A DNA stretch of 64,000 bases from an uncultured Clostridia bacterium (GTDB lineage Bacteria > Bacillota > Clostridia > Oscillospirales > Ruminococcaceae). Location of the stretch: NCBI GenBank assembly GCA_944386445.1, contig CALXBD010000151.1, forward strand, positions 1-64,000, written 5' to 3'. Below the pieces are notes generated by a model that worked only from the letters and a program-made list of their open reading frames with translations, was not told the origin of the DNA and did no database searches. Shown piece after piece: positions 25,481-34,826 of the stretch; positions within the stretch are counted from its first letter, which is position 1; every line of letters starts with the position of its first letter. A program made the translations under genes and the position numbers.

Positions 25481-26200
25481 GTGGAGGATTGGCTGAGCCG
25501 GCAGCGTATGCTGATAGGGGAAGAAGCATGCAGGCGTCTGGAAGAGGCAAAAATAGCGGTTATAGGACTGGGCGGAGTCGGAGGCGCATGTGTAGAGGGG
25601 CTTTGCCGCGCCGGGGTTGGTACGCTGATACTGGTGGATCATGATACTGTGGATTATACCAATCTAAATCGGCAGTTGATTGCAACAGTAGAGACGGTTG
25701 GACTTCCGAAAACGGAGGCTTGCCGGAGACGCGTCTTATCTATTAATCCTGGTTGCCGGGTGGAAGCTTTGGAAATGTGCTATACGGCGGAGACGTCGGA
25801 AAAGCTTTTTGGGCTGGAGCCGGATTATGTGGTAGACTGCATTGATATGGTTACAGCGAAGCTGCATCTGGCAGAAACCTGCAGGGAAAAGGGCGTATCG
25901 CTGTTAATGGCGCTGGGAACAGGGAATCGGCTGGATCCATCATCGTTCCGGATCGGTACCATTGCCGATACAGTAAATTCCGGGGGCTGCGGACTGGCAC
26001 GGGTCATGCGGCGGGAACTGCGGAAGCGAGGGATCACCGACCAGAAGGTTTTGTATTCAGTGGAACCACCGGCTAAAACTGTTGTAGAAAGTTCGGGACG
26101 ATATGCGCCGGGAAGCATTTCCTATTGTCCGCCGGCAGCGGGATTTTTTATGGCTGGACAGGTCATCCGGGACATATTGGGACTGAATGAATCAGTATAG
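25481..26200 (+). CDS. tcdA: tRNA threonylcarbamoyladenosine dehydratase TcdA (ThiF/E1-like)
   Basis: A 239-residue E1-like adenylating enzyme that cyclises the t6A modification at position 37 of ANN-decoding tRNAs. The ATP-binding G-L-G-G-V-G-G motif, the D-H-D-T-V-D-Y-T-N-L-N-R-Q segment and the late GRYAPGSISYCPPAAGF block are characteristic of TcdA/YrvM. The chosen GTG at 25481 has AAAGGGG seven bases upstream; an in-frame TTG at 25421 lies within the preceding terminator and is unlikely. Synteny with 6S RNA supports the assignment. Confidence 0.88.
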   Translation: MEDWLSRQRMLIGEEACRRLEEAKIAVIGLGGVGGACVEGLCRAGVGTLILVDHDTVDYTNLNRQLIATVETVGLPKTEACRRRVLSINPGCRVEALEMCYTAETSEKLFGLEPDYVVDCIDMVTAKLHLAETCREKGVSLLMALGTGNRLDPSSFRIGTIADTVNSGGCGLARVMRRELRKRGITDQKVLYSVEPPAKTVVESSGRYAPGSISYCPPAAGFFMAGQVIRDILGLNESV

Positions 26201-26224
26201 ACAAGTGGAGAAAGGAGCATTTTT

Positions 26225-27142
26225 ATGAAAACACTGAAAATAGGAGGCATTGTTCCTGCATCGGAGATTGCCCTTGGGTGTATGAGACTGCGGGATGTGG
26301 ATGCGAAGACAGCGGAAAAGCTGATCCGTACGGCGTTGGATGATGGAATTAACTTTTTTGACCATGCGGACATTTACGGAAAAGGCAGCTCCGAGGAAAA
26401 GTTTGCGGAAGCAATCGGCATGTGCCCTTCTGTACGGGAAAAGATCCTGATTCAAACCAAATGCGCTATCCATGACGGAATGTATGATTTTTCTAAAGAG
26501 CATATTCTCCGTTCCGTGGAAGGTAGCCTCAGGCGGCTGAAAACGGATTATGTGGATTTCCTGCTTCTTCACCGCCCGGATACCCTGATGGAACCGGAAG
26601 AGGTGGCAGAAGCTTTCTCGATTCTTAGGGAAAGCGGCAAAGTGCGGCATTTCGGCGTCAGCAACCAGAAGCCTTTACAGATGGAGCTTTTGAACCGGGC
26701 TATCGTAGGGGAGAAGCTGCTGGTCAATCAGCTGCAATTTTCTCTGTGCCACACCGGCATGATTGATTCCGGAATGAATGTCAATATGCAGATTGATCCG
26801 GCCAGGGATCTTGACGGGTCGGTGCTGGAATACTGCCGGCTGCAGAACGTGACGATTCAGCCTTGGTCTCCTTTTCAGCATGGATTTTTCGGAGGCGTTT
26901 TCATCGGGAGCGAAAAATATCCCGAACTGAATGCAGCTTTGGATCGGATTGCGGAAGCGCACAATGTGACGCCTTCTGCAATTGCGATTGCATGGATTCT
27001 TCGTCATCCTGCCCGGATGCAGCCCATTGTCGGCACCACCAACGCATCGCGGCTGCATGATATCTGCGCGGCGTCAAATGTGACTCTTTCCCGGCAGGAG
27101 TGGTATGAACTCTATAAAGCAGCAGGAAACAAATTGCCGTAA
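26225..27142 (+). CDS. Aldo/keto reductase (YdhF-like)
   Basis: A 305-residue TIM-barrel NADPH reductase. The catalytic D-H-A-D-I-Y segment (Asp, Tyr), Lys in TKCAIH and His in LLHRPD are present, as is a nucleotide-binding end around AWILRHPARMQPIVGTT. It should reduce carbonyl compounds. AAAGGAG precedes the ATG. It lies 24 bp after tcdA and 33 bp before a HAD phosphatase, probably in one transcript. Confidence 0.9.
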   Translation: MKTLKIGGIVPASEIALGCMRLRDVDAKTAEKLIRTALDDGINFFDHADIYGKGSSEEKFAEAIGMCPSVREKILIQTKCAIHDGMYDFSKEHILRSVEGSLRRLKTDYVDFLLLHRPDTLMEPEEVAEAFSILRESGKVRHFGVSNQKPLQMELLNRAIVGEKLLVNQLQFSLCHTGMIDSGMNVNMQIDPARDLDGSVLEYCRLQNVTIQPWSPFQHGFFGGVFIGSEKYPELNAALDRIAEAHNVTPSAIAIAWILRHPARMQPIVGTTNASRLHDICAASNVTLSRQEWYELYKAAGNKLP

Positions 27143-27175
27143 TCCTCATTATAATGGACAGAAAGGACGAACTGC

Positions 27176-28009
27176 ATGTCTCCCCGTTACCGTATGTTAG
27201 CCACTGATTTGGATGGCACCTTGTTTTCCAGCGAAGGCGGTGTGTCCCCGGGCAACCGGGAAGCGATCCGAAAAGCTTCCTCTCGTGGGATCCCCATAGT
27301 ACTGTGTTCCGGGCGCGCACCCTGGGAGGGCGTTGCTAAGCTGGGGGAGGATTTGGGGCTGAATTACCCGGGCAACTACTACATTTGCTGCAACGGGGCG
27401 CTGCTGGTGGATGCGGCTTCTCTGGAAACTCTGGAAGGATTTTACCTTCCGAAGGATGCGGCAGCGAAGCTTATCTCTACAGCGGAGACCTTTCCGGAGC
27501 GGCTGCGGCCTGGCTGGATCCGGATGTGTACTACCGGTCCGGTGTATTACTGGAGCCGGGAGCCTGGGGATCTCACGTATACCAGTCGTTTCGGGCTGGA
27601 GGAGTTGCCGTTGCCGGAAGATTTGACAAAAGTAAACGGTGAAATTACTAAGCTGCTCTTTTTGTCTCAAGAGCCAGATTTCGCGTTTGATTTTATCCGG
27701 AAGATGACTCCCTTCTGCCCGCCGGAGGCTTTGGGCTATCTCATGCCCCCTGTTTTGGCAGAATATGTATCCATTGACGCGAGGAAAGGGAATATGGTCT
27801 CCCGGCTGGCGACCCGGCTGGAAATCCCTATGGAAGAGGTAATCTGTGTGGGAGACAGTTACAATGATCTTTCCATGATCGAAGACGCCGGGCTAGGGAT
27901 TGCTGTTCGCAATGCCCAAAAGCCGGTGCAGGAAAAAGCGGATGTGGTGTTGGAGTTTACCAATGACGAAGATGCCGTGGGAAAAATTATTGAGAAATAT
28001 TTGCTGTAA
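27176..28009 (+). CDS. HAD-IIB (Cof-type) phosphatase
   Basis: A 277-residue haloacid-dehalogenase-superfamily hydrolase. Motif I is ATDLDGTL with nucleophile and acid Asp. Motif II is in LCSGRAP, the Lys of motif III is in DARKGN, and motif IV is GDSYNDLSM. The Cof subgroup dephosphorylates sugar phosphates or cofactors such as FMN and PLP. The exact substrate cannot be assigned. Confidence 0.88.
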   Translation: MSPRYRMLATDLDGTLFSSEGGVSPGNREAIRKASSRGIPIVLCSGRAPWEGVAKLGEDLGLNYPGNYYICCNGALLVDAASLETLEGFYLPKDAAAKLISTAETFPERLRPGWIRMCTTGPVYYWSREPGDLTYTSRFGLEELPLPEDLTKVNGEITKLLFLSQEPDFAFDFIRKMTPFCPPEALGYLMPPVLAEYVSIDARKGNMVSRLATRLEIPMEEVICVGDSYNDLSMIEDAGLGIAVRNAQKPVQEKADVVLEFTNDEDAVGKIIEKYLL

Positions 28010-28051
28010 TTTTTAAAAATTCGCAACAGATACTGGACATAATGACACATA

Positions 28052-28081
28052 TTCTGCAGAAGACCATTATTTTCTGCAGAA
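28052..28081 (+). promoter_or_regulatory. Two identical palindromes before the SIMPL-domain gene
   Basis: The 10-bp palindrome TTCTGCAGAA occurs at 28052-28061 and 28072-28081, 20 bp apart (two helical turns), just upstream of the ribosome site. The spacing suggests a repressor operator, or a small hairpin in the leader. Confidence 0.35.
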
Positions 28082-28094
28082 AGGATGTGTGGTT

Positions 28095-28823
28095 ATGAAA
28101 CGTTTTTGGGGCATTTTGGCAGCAGCAGCTGTGCTTTTAGGAGGCTGCGGAACTGCTGGTCAGACACCGGCGACGGTAGAGGTTATTCAAGGGGAAAGCC
28201 GGGTTATTTCCGTCACAGCATCGGAAGAAGTTCGGGTAGAGCCAGATATTGCAGAGATCAGCATCGGCATCCGGACAGAAGACAACGAGGCGGAGGTCTG
28301 CCGGAATGAAAACAGCCTGCTGACTGAAGCAGTTGTGGAGGCTGTGAAGGCGTTGGGAGTGGAAGAAAGTTCCATCCAGACATCAGGACTGGATCTGTAC
28401 CCAAGATACAAGTGGAACGGCAGTGAGGATGTATTAAATGGTTACACCATGACAACAACCCTGACGGTTTCCGACCTGCCGGTGGAGCTGACCGGAAAAG
28501 TTCTGACGGATGCGGTGGGTGCCGGCGCGACGGATATTAATTCGGTGACTTATCTGTCCAGCGGTTACGACGAAGCTTATCAGCAGGCGTTGGAACTGGC
28601 AATCCAGACTGCCCGGACAAAGGCGAATGTAATGGCAGATGCAAGCAGCTGTGCCATTACCGGTGTAGCAAGTATTCAAGAGAATAACTCCAGACAAACG
28701 GGCAGGCATACGAATTATTCAATGGATATGGCAGCGATGGCATCAAGTACAGCTGAAACGGTGGTTCAGCCCGGCGAACTAAGTATTTCCGCACAGGTAA
28801 CGGTTGAATTTTCAATTGAATAA
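28095..28823 (+). CDS. SIMPL-domain (DUF541) lipoprotein
   Basis: A 242-residue secreted lipoprotein. The signal peptide MKRFWGILAAAAVLLGGCG ends in lipobox L-G-G-C. The mature part is a SIMPL/DUF541 domain (VTASEEVRVEPDIAEISIGI, then YTMTTTLTVSDL). Family members are periplasmic or surface proteins of unclear function, some linked to oxidative stress. The ATG at 28095 has AAAGGA upstream. Monocistronic, with a strong terminator. Confidence 0.85.
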   Translation: MKRFWGILAAAAVLLGGCGTAGQTPATVEVIQGESRVISVTASEEVRVEPDIAEISIGIRTEDNEAEVCRNENSLLTEAVVEAVKALGVEESSIQTSGLDLYPRYKWNGSEDVLNGYTMTTTLTVSDLPVELTGKVLTDAVGAGATDINSVTYLSSGYDEAYQQALELAIQTARTKANVMADASSCAITGVASIQENNSRQTGRHTNYSMDMAAMASSTAETVVQPGELSISAQVTVEFSIE

Positions 28824-28838
28824 ACTGCTTTTTAAGAA

Positions 28839-28879
28839 AACAGGCGGTACTGCTGAAAAGCTGAGTACCGCCTGTTTTT
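28839..28879 (+). terminator. Terminator after the SIMPL-domain gene
   Basis: AACAGGCGGTACT (28839-28851) pairs perfectly with AGTACCGCCTGTT (28864-28876), followed by T residues. Confidence 0.9.
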
Positions 28880-28928
28880 AAGTTTTGATTGATATGCTAA
28901 TATATTGGGTGCAGCGAACAGAATCATT

Positions 28929-29054
28929 ATGACAAAAATCGTTGAAAAGCGCAAAAATTGACTTCGCAAATTGTGCGATTTGTTTAGTGTGCGCATAGAC
29001 CACCTGGTCAATAGTGTGGTATAATAAACTTCGTGTAATGATGACAAAAATCGT
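28929..29054 (+). promoter_or_regulatory. Promoter and operator region of the TetR-led operon
   Basis: TATAAT (29020-29025) is preceded by TG one base upstream (extended -10). GACCA-CC-TGGTC (28998-29009) is an inverted repeat sitting between the -10 and -35 regions. ATGACAAAAATCGT occurs twice as an exact direct repeat (28929-28942 and 29041-29054) on either side. These are candidate binding sites for the TetR protein or another regulator. Confidence 0.5.
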
Positions 29055-29081
29055 CTGCTTACTATCGTGAGGAGAAAGAAA

Positions 29082-29711
29082 ATGAATTTGGAAGACGGGA
29101 AATCTCCTGAAAGCCGAGAGCGGATTTTGGATGCTGCTTTGGAAGAATTTGGAGAAAAAGGCTACGATGCAGCATCAACCAACCAGGTCTGCAGGCAAGC
29201 GGATATTTCCAAAGGGTTGCTGTTTCACTATTATAAAACAAAACAGCAGCTGTTTGCAGAGGTTTTGGAACGCTGCATTCATGATTTGGAACTATGTGAT
29301 GATTTATCACATCCGTTTGATGAAGGCTGCAGATGTGAGCTTCGCTTTTTTATGACGCATCCCTTCCATCGCAGGATCATTAGTGACCTGCTGGTTGGAG
29401 GCGCAGCGGCGGATCCCAAAATCGCAGCGCTTCGGGAACGGGTGATCCTGCTCAGAAGGGAAAGACTCAGGAGATTTTTAAAGGAGCGGCCGTTGCGGCC
29501 GGGAACAGATCCGGAAATAGCGTTGGAATTGATCCAGGCGGCAACGGATCACTTACAGGATAAGTATTTGAAAGATGGCGTTCGGAAACAGCAGGGAACT
29601 GCTGCCTTGACTGATGCTTTTCAGCGGGAGTACAGCCAATTGCTGTCGATGCTTCTCAATGGGATTATAGCCGTGCCCGCCGGCGAAGGAAACGGAGGTA
29701 CAGAATGTTAA
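29082..29711 (+). CDS. TetR/AcrR family transcriptional regulator
   Basis: A 209-residue repressor with the TetR helix-turn-helix at about residues 10-55 (RERILDAALEEFGEKGYDAA, then ISKGLLFHYYKTKQQLF). The C-terminal ligand domain is not assignable. The ATG at 29082 has GAGGAG upstream. It overlaps the activase gene by 7 bp and should regulate that operon, probably through the inverted or direct repeats around its promoter. Confidence 0.9.
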   Translation: MNLEDGKSPESRERILDAALEEFGEKGYDAASTNQVCRQADISKGLLFHYYKTKQQLFAEVLERCIHDLELCDDLSHPFDEGCRCELRFFMTHPFHRRIISDLLVGGAAADPKIAALRERVILLRRERLRRFLKERPLRPGTDPEIALELIQAATDHLQDKYLKDGVRKQQGTAALTDAFQREYSQLLSMLLNGIIAVPAGEGNGGTEC

Positions 29712-32662
29712 GTATCGGAATCGATATCGGTTCCACCACAGTAAAAGTGGTGGTCACCCGAGGTGAAGAACTCCTGTTTAAACATTATGAACGGCATTTC
29801 TCCCAGGTTCGCCAGAAAACTGCGGAGGTGCTTCGTGAGGCTGCCCCGGCAGTCGGAGATGAAGAATTTACAGTCGCGTTGTCCGGTTCTGCGGGATTCG
29901 GCCTAGCAAAAGCTGCAGGGATCGAATTCGTCCAGGAGGTATTTGCCACCAGTAAATCAGTAGATCGGTTTGCGCCGAACATTGATATTGTGATTGAGCT
30001 GGGCGGGGAAGATGCTAAGATCCTGTTCCTGACCGGAGGGGTTGAAGAACGGATGAATGGGACCTGTGCAGGAGGTACAGGCGCGTTTATTGACCAGATG
30101 GCATCCCTCCTAAACGTGACCAACGAGGAACTGAACGAACTGGCTTCTCGTCATGAAAAGCTCTATCCGATTGCGTCACGGTGCGGAGTGTTCGCGAAAT
30201 CTGATATCCAGCCGCTTTTGAACCAGGGAGCCAGAAAAGAAGATATTGCCGCCAGTATTTTTCAGGCAGTAGTAGACCAGACCATAACAGGTTTGGCACA
30301 GGGACGTCCTATCCAGGGACGAGTTGCGTTTTTGGGAGGACCGCTGTTTTTCTTCACCGAGCTGCAGAAACGGTTTACCGAAACATTGAAGCTGTCTCCG
30401 GAGAATGCGATTTTCCCGGAATTGGGGCAATTTTCAGTGGCGCTGGGAACCGCTATTTATGCGGAGTCCAGCGGGAATCACAGCCATATGTCAGAACTGA
30501 TTTCGAAAATTGAAAACGCGCCGGTAGACCTGACCAGCAATCATTACCTTCCGCCGCTTTTTGAGAATGAAGAGGAGTACCGGAAGTTTCAGGAGCGGCA
30601 TGCCAAAGCCCAGGTCCCGTTTCGTTCCATAGAAGAATATACCGGAGATGCTTATCTGGGCATTGACAGCGGTTCCACGACCACTAAAGTGGTGCTCATC
30701 GGGGATGACGATTCCATTTTGTATCAGTATTACGCCTCCAACCAAGGCAACCCGGTAGTAGTTGTCCGGGAAGAACTGCGCAAAATTTTAGCACTTTGCG
30801 GCGACCGGATTTCCATCAAGGCCAGCATCACCACCGGATACGGGGAAGAACTGATTAAAAACGCGTTCCGCGCTGATGCCGGGATTGTGGAGACGATGGC
30901 CCACTTTAAGGCGGCACGTCATTTTAATCCCCAGGTGGACTTTATTCTGGATATCGGCGGGCAGGACATAAAATGCTTCAAGGTAAAAAATGATTCCATT
31001 GACAGCATCATGCTCAATGAGGCATGCTCTTCCGGCTGCGGTTCCTTTATCGAGACTTTCGCCCGCTCAATGGGGTATAATATCGCAGAGTTTTCAAAGA
31101 AAGGTCTTTTCTCACAGCATCCAGTGGACCTGGGTTCCCGGTGCACGGTCTTCATGAATTCCTCGGTGAAGCAGGCCCAGAAAGATGGCGCAGGAGTGGA
31201 GGATATCTCTGCGGGGCTGTCTATCAGCGTAGTAAAAAATGCAATTTATAAGGTCATTCGGGCCCATTCCGCTGACGAATTGGGTAAGCATATCGTAGTA
31301 CAGGGTGGTACTTTTTTAAATGACGCCGTCCTTCGGAGCTTCGAGAGGGAAATCAATGGAGAAGTGATTCGTCCGACGATTGCAGGGCTGATGGGCGCTT
31401 ACGGAGCTGCTCTGTACGGCAAGGCGTTAGGACTCTCCAAGTCCTCCTTGCTGACCGCGGAAGAACTGGAAACATTTACCCATACAGCCCGCTCTGTCAA
31501 TTGCGGCCTCTGCACAAATCACTGTACGTTGACAGTCAACATCTTTGCCGGCGGCAAGAAGTATATTTCCGGCAACAAATGTGAGCGTCCGCTGGGTCTT
31601 AAAGCTGAGGAAAAGCTCCCCAATATATACGATTATAAGTTGGAAAAAATCCGCTCTCTTAAGCCGGTCAGCGGAAAACGCGGAAAAATTGGTCTGCCGC
31701 TGGTCCTCAATATGTACGAGAATCTGCCTTTCTGGTTCACTTTCCTGACGGATCTCGGTTTTGAGGTGGTGGTTTCGCCGGTGTCCACTTTGGATATTTA
31801 TGCCAAGGGGCGATATACGATTCCGTCAGATACGGTATGCTATCCGGCTAAAATGGTTCATGGTCATATCGAGACTCTTTTGGAAGAAGGCTTGGAAACC
31901 ATTTTTTACCCTTGTCTGTCTTACAACTTTGATGAGGGGAAAGGGGATAATCACTATAACTGTCCGGTGGTGGCTTATTATCCGGAATTGCTGCACTCCA
32001 ACATTGCCAAGCTTCGGGAAGTGAATTTCCTGTATCCTTATTTTGACCTGAACCGGGTTAAAGAGTTTGAAAAACACGCGTATACCTATTTTTCGGATCA
32101 TTTCGACCATGTTACCCGCAAGGAAATCCGTCATGCGGCCAATGCGGCCTATGCGGCTTATGCCCGTTGGCGCCAGGAACTGAAAGATGAAGGCGCCAGG
32201 GTTCTCAGCTGGGCCAGGGAACATGGCAAGCGGATCGCGGTCCTATCAGGACGGCCCTATCATGTGGACCCGGAAATCAACCATGGCATTGATAAGCTGC
32301 TGACCTCTCTGGGAATGGTAGTGGTCTCGGAGGATTGTGTTTCAGATCTGGTGGAACCGCAGAAGGTCAATGTTTTAAATCAGTGGACCTATCATGCCCG
32401 GCTTTACAACGCTGCTAAGTATGTGACCCTTCATGATGATACCGAGCTGATTCAGCTGGTGAGCTTCGGATGCGGAATCGACGCTATCACCACGGATGAA
32501 GTGCGGAGTATCCTGGAAAAGGGCGGAAAACTTTATACCCAGCTGAAAATTGATGAGATCAACAATTTGGGAGCTGTTAAAATCCGTTTACGCAGCCTGC
32601 TGGGTGCGATGGAAGAACGTGCTGCCCAAAAAAGAGCCGCTTCGTCCCGCGAAAGGAGCTGA
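29705..32662 (+). CDS. 2-hydroxyacyl-CoA dehydratase activase (BadF/BcrA ATPase family), double-domain
   Basis: A 985-residue protein with two ASKHA ATPase domains (GIDIGSTTVKVVV at the start and YLGIDSGSTTTKVVLI near residue 318) and a C-terminal DUF2229 region. The cysteines of NGTCAGGTGAF and NEACSSGCGSF are the ligands where a dimer-bridging [4Fe-4S] cluster forms in archetypal activators. Such proteins use ATP to inject a low-potential electron into a dehydratase. A cysteine cluster, VNCGLCTNHCTLTVN, follows near residue 600. The dehydratase-like component is the next gene, 5 bp on. In many clostridia both are one very large protein; here they are separate. Confidence 0.88.
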   Translation: MLSIGIDIGSTTVKVVVTRGEELLFKHYERHFSQVRQKTAEVLREAAPAVGDEEFTVALSGSAGFGLAKAAGIEFVQEVFATSKSVDRFAPNIDIVIELGGEDAKILFLTGGVEERMNGTCAGGTGAFIDQMASLLNVTNEELNELASRHEKLYPIASRCGVFAKSDIQPLLNQGARKEDIAASIFQAVVDQTITGLAQGRPIQGRVAFLGGPLFFFTELQKRFTETLKLSPENAIFPELGQFSVALGTAIYAESSGNHSHMSELISKIENAPVDLTSNHYLPPLFENEEEYRKFQERHAKAQVPFRSIEEYTGDAYLGIDSGSTTTKVVLIGDDDSILYQYYASNQGNPVVVVREELRKILALCGDRISIKASITTGYGEELIKNAFRADAGIVETMAHFKAARHFNPQVDFILDIGGQDIKCFKVKNDSIDSIMLNEACSSGCGSFIETFARSMGYNIAEFSKKGLFSQHPVDLGSRCTVFMNSSVKQAQKDGAGVEDISAGLSISVVKNAIYKVIRAHSADELGKHIVVQGGTFLNDAVLRSFEREINGEVIRPTIAGLMGAYGAALYGKALGLSKSSLLTAEELETFTHTARSVNCGLCTNHCTLTVNIFAGGKKYISGNKCERPLGLKAEEKLPNIYDYKLEKIRSLKPVSGKRGKIGLPLVLNMYENLPFWFTFLTDLGFEVVVSPVSTLDIYAKGRYTIPSDTVCYPAKMVHGHIETLLEEGLETIFYPCLSYNFDEGKGDNHYNCPVVAYYPELLHSNIAKLREVNFLYPYFDLNRVKEFEKHAYTYFSDHFDHVTRKEIRHAANAAYAAYARWRQELKDEGARVLSWAREHGKRIAVLSGRPYHVDPEINHGIDKLLTSLGMVVVSEDCVSDLVEPQKVNVLNQWTYHARLYNAAKYVTLHDDTELIQLVSFGCGIDAITTDEVRSILEKGGKLYTQLKIDEINNLGAVKIRLRSLLGAMEERAAQKRAASSRERS

Positions 32663-32667
32663 TACCC

Positions 32668-33903
32668 ATGGAGCGACCAGTTTTTACCAAAGAAATGAAG
32701 GAAACGCATACCATCCTTCTGCCTACTATGCTGCCGATTCACTTCAGTTTGATGTCCCAAATTCTGAATCAGCATGGATATCATACTGTTGTATTGTCGA
32801 ATGACAGCCGTTCCGTAGTCAATGAAGGCCTGCGGAATGTTCACAATGATACCTGTTATCCCGCGCTTCTGGTAATCGGGCAGTTTATTGATGCCTTGGA
32901 AAGCGGGAAATATGATTTGGATAAGGTTGCCCTGCTGATCACTCAAACTGGCGGTGGCTGCCGTGCTTCCAACTATATTCATCTGCTTCGCAAGGCACTT
33001 CAGAAAAGCGGATATGGGCATATCCCGGTAATTTCTTTGAGCTTTAATGGAATGGAATCAAATCCGGGCTTTAAGCTGACGGTTCCGATGGTGATACAGC
33101 TTCTTTATGCAGTATTGCTGGGAGATTTGCTGACACTTTTGTCCAATCAGTGTACTCCTTACGAAGTGCATAAGGGCGATACCAGTGCTTTGGTGGAGCG
33201 TTGGCAGCAACGGCTGTTGGAAGAATTTGCTTCGACTAAAATTGTACGCTATGGTCACATCCAGAAGTTTTACGATCAAATTCTCAGCGATTTTGCAAAG
33301 ATTCCCAAAACAGGGGAAAAGAAGGTGCGGGTCGGCATCGTAGGGGAGATTTATGTGAAATACTCTCCTCTGGGCAACAACAATTTGGAGCAGTTTCTCC
33401 TCTCAGAGGGTGCCGAAGTAGTCGTGCCGGGATTGCTGGATTTCTGCATGTACTGCGTGTACAACGGCCTGGTGGATCAGAAGCTTTATGGAGGCACGCG
33501 TGCCAAATATGAGGTTTCAAAGTTTGTCTACAATTTTCTTTTGAAGAAACAAAAAGATGTGATTGCCGCCATCGAACGGCAGGGTGTGTTTCAGGCGCAA
33601 ACTCCTTTTGACCGGACTGTCACCCTTTCAGAGCCTTATATCGGTCATGGGGTCAAGATGGGAGAAGGCTGGCTGTTAACAGCAGAAATTTTGGAACTGA
33701 TACATGAGGGAGTCCGGAATGTGATTTGTACGCAGCCTTTTGGATGCCTGCCGAATCATATTGTGGCAAAAGGAATGATTCGCGCCATCAAGGAGAAGAA
33801 CCCGGATGCCAATCTGGTAGCAGTGGATTATGACCCCGGTGCAAGTGCGGTCAATCAGCAAAACAGAATCAAGTTGATGCTGGCTAATGCCAAAATTGGG
33901 TGA
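32668..33903 (+). CDS. 2-hydroxyacyl-CoA dehydratase (HgdB-like) component
   Basis: A 411-residue protein related to dehydratase subunits, with conserved cysteines in HNDTCYPALLVIGQ, TGGGCRASNY, LDFCMYC and CTQPFGCLPNHI, candidates for [4Fe-4S] binding. AAAGGAG precedes the ATG. With the upstream activase it forms the two-component system also known as a large fused protein of unknown substrate. No CoA-transferase or acyl-CoA dehydrogenase is nearby, so a fermentative role such as lactate or hydroxyglutarate reduction is unproven. These enzymes are oxygen-sensitive, in line with a strict anaerobe. Confidence 0.82.
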   Translation: MERPVFTKEMKETHTILLPTMLPIHFSLMSQILNQHGYHTVVLSNDSRSVVNEGLRNVHNDTCYPALLVIGQFIDALESGKYDLDKVALLITQTGGGCRASNYIHLLRKALQKSGYGHIPVISLSFNGMESNPGFKLTVPMVIQLLYAVLLGDLLTLLSNQCTPYEVHKGDTSALVERWQQRLLEEFASTKIVRYGHIQKFYDQILSDFAKIPKTGEKKVRVGIVGEIYVKYSPLGNNNLEQFLLSEGAEVVVPGLLDFCMYCVYNGLVDQKLYGGTRAKYEVSKFVYNFLLKKQKDVIAAIERQGVFQAQTPFDRTVTLSEPYIGHGVKMGEGWLLTAEILELIHEGVRNVICTQPFGCLPNHIVAKGMIRAIKEKNPDANLVAVDYDPGASAVNQQNRIKLMLANAKIG

Positions 33904-33920
33904 TCTGTCTGGAGGACTTT

Positions 33921-34793
33921 ATGGAGACAGCTTGTCAGTGGTTTCTCTATTTTGTTTCATACAGCATTTTAGGCTGGGCTTGTGAAACCGTGTATTGTTC
34001 TGTGGGAAGCCGGAAATTCATCAATCGTGGCTTTTTGAATGGACCGGTCTGTCCGGTTTATGGAGTAGGAGCTGTACTGGTGATTTGGCTACTTCGATCT
34101 GCGGATCGAAATTTGGCGGCACTGTTTTTTGCCGGCATGATGGTAACGACGATTCTGGAATACATCACATCGGTGATTCTGGAAAAGCTGTTCCACATGA
34201 AATGGTGGGACTATTCCAGATACAAATTTCAGATCAACGGCCGGGTATGTTTGCTGAATTCCTTGATGTTCGGCGGACTTTGCGTGATATTGATGCGAGT
34301 ACTGCATCCCTGGGTTTCCGAGATGATTGGCAGGATCCCAACATGGCTGCTGCCGTGGCTGTGCTTGGGAATCCTTGCGATTTTTATTGCGGATACATTT
34401 GTCACTGTGCGCTCCATCCTTGTGCTAAAAGGAAAATTGGACGAGATCCAACGGGTTGTGGAAGAAGTGCGGACCCGTACGGAAAGCACTGCGGCCCAGC
34501 TCCGGGCGGAGTGGCAGGAGAAGGCACAGGAATCACGTGCTGCATTTCAGACAAGATTGGAGCAATATCGGCTGCCTGAGGGAATGTCCTTGAAAGAGTT
34601 CGCAGAGGAGCGGCGCAAAGAAGCGGCTGCAGTAATGAAGAATAACGCTTGGCTCCATCATCGGCTGCTGAAAGCGTTCCCCAATCTTACATCAGCCCAC
34701 CATGCAGATGCTTTTGCAAGACTTAAGGATCATTTGAAAATTGCACAGAGAAAAAAGTCTCAATCGTCATCCGATACCGAGCAGAAAATTTGA
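33921..34793 (+). CDS. CmpB-like putative ABC-transporter type IV membrane protein
   Basis: A 290-residue protein. Residues 1-175 hold about five membrane segments and the family signature F-S-Y-S-I-L-G-W-x-x-E-T-x-Y followed by the FLNGPVCPVYGVGA loop. The rest is a charged coiled region (about 180-230). The PF06541-type family is widespread in gut Firmicutes and of unknown function. GGAGG precedes the ATG at 33921, 17 bp after the dehydratase stop. It may simply be a passenger of the operon. Confidence 0.78.
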   Translation: METACQWFLYFVSYSILGWACETVYCSVGSRKFINRGFLNGPVCPVYGVGAVLVIWLLRSADRNLAALFFAGMMVTTILEYITSVILEKLFHMKWWDYSRYKFQINGRVCLLNSLMFGGLCVILMRVLHPWVSEMIGRIPTWLLPWLCLGILAIFIADTFVTVRSILVLKGKLDEIQRVVEEVRTRTESTAAQLRAEWQEKAQESRAAFQTRLEQYRLPEGMSLKEFAEERRKEAAAVMKNNAWLHHRLLKAFPNLTSAHHADAFARLKDHLKIAQRKKSQSSSDTEQKI

Positions 34794-34826
34794 TTGGATA
34801 TGCAGCTTTGTTGCGGAGGGAAGAAT

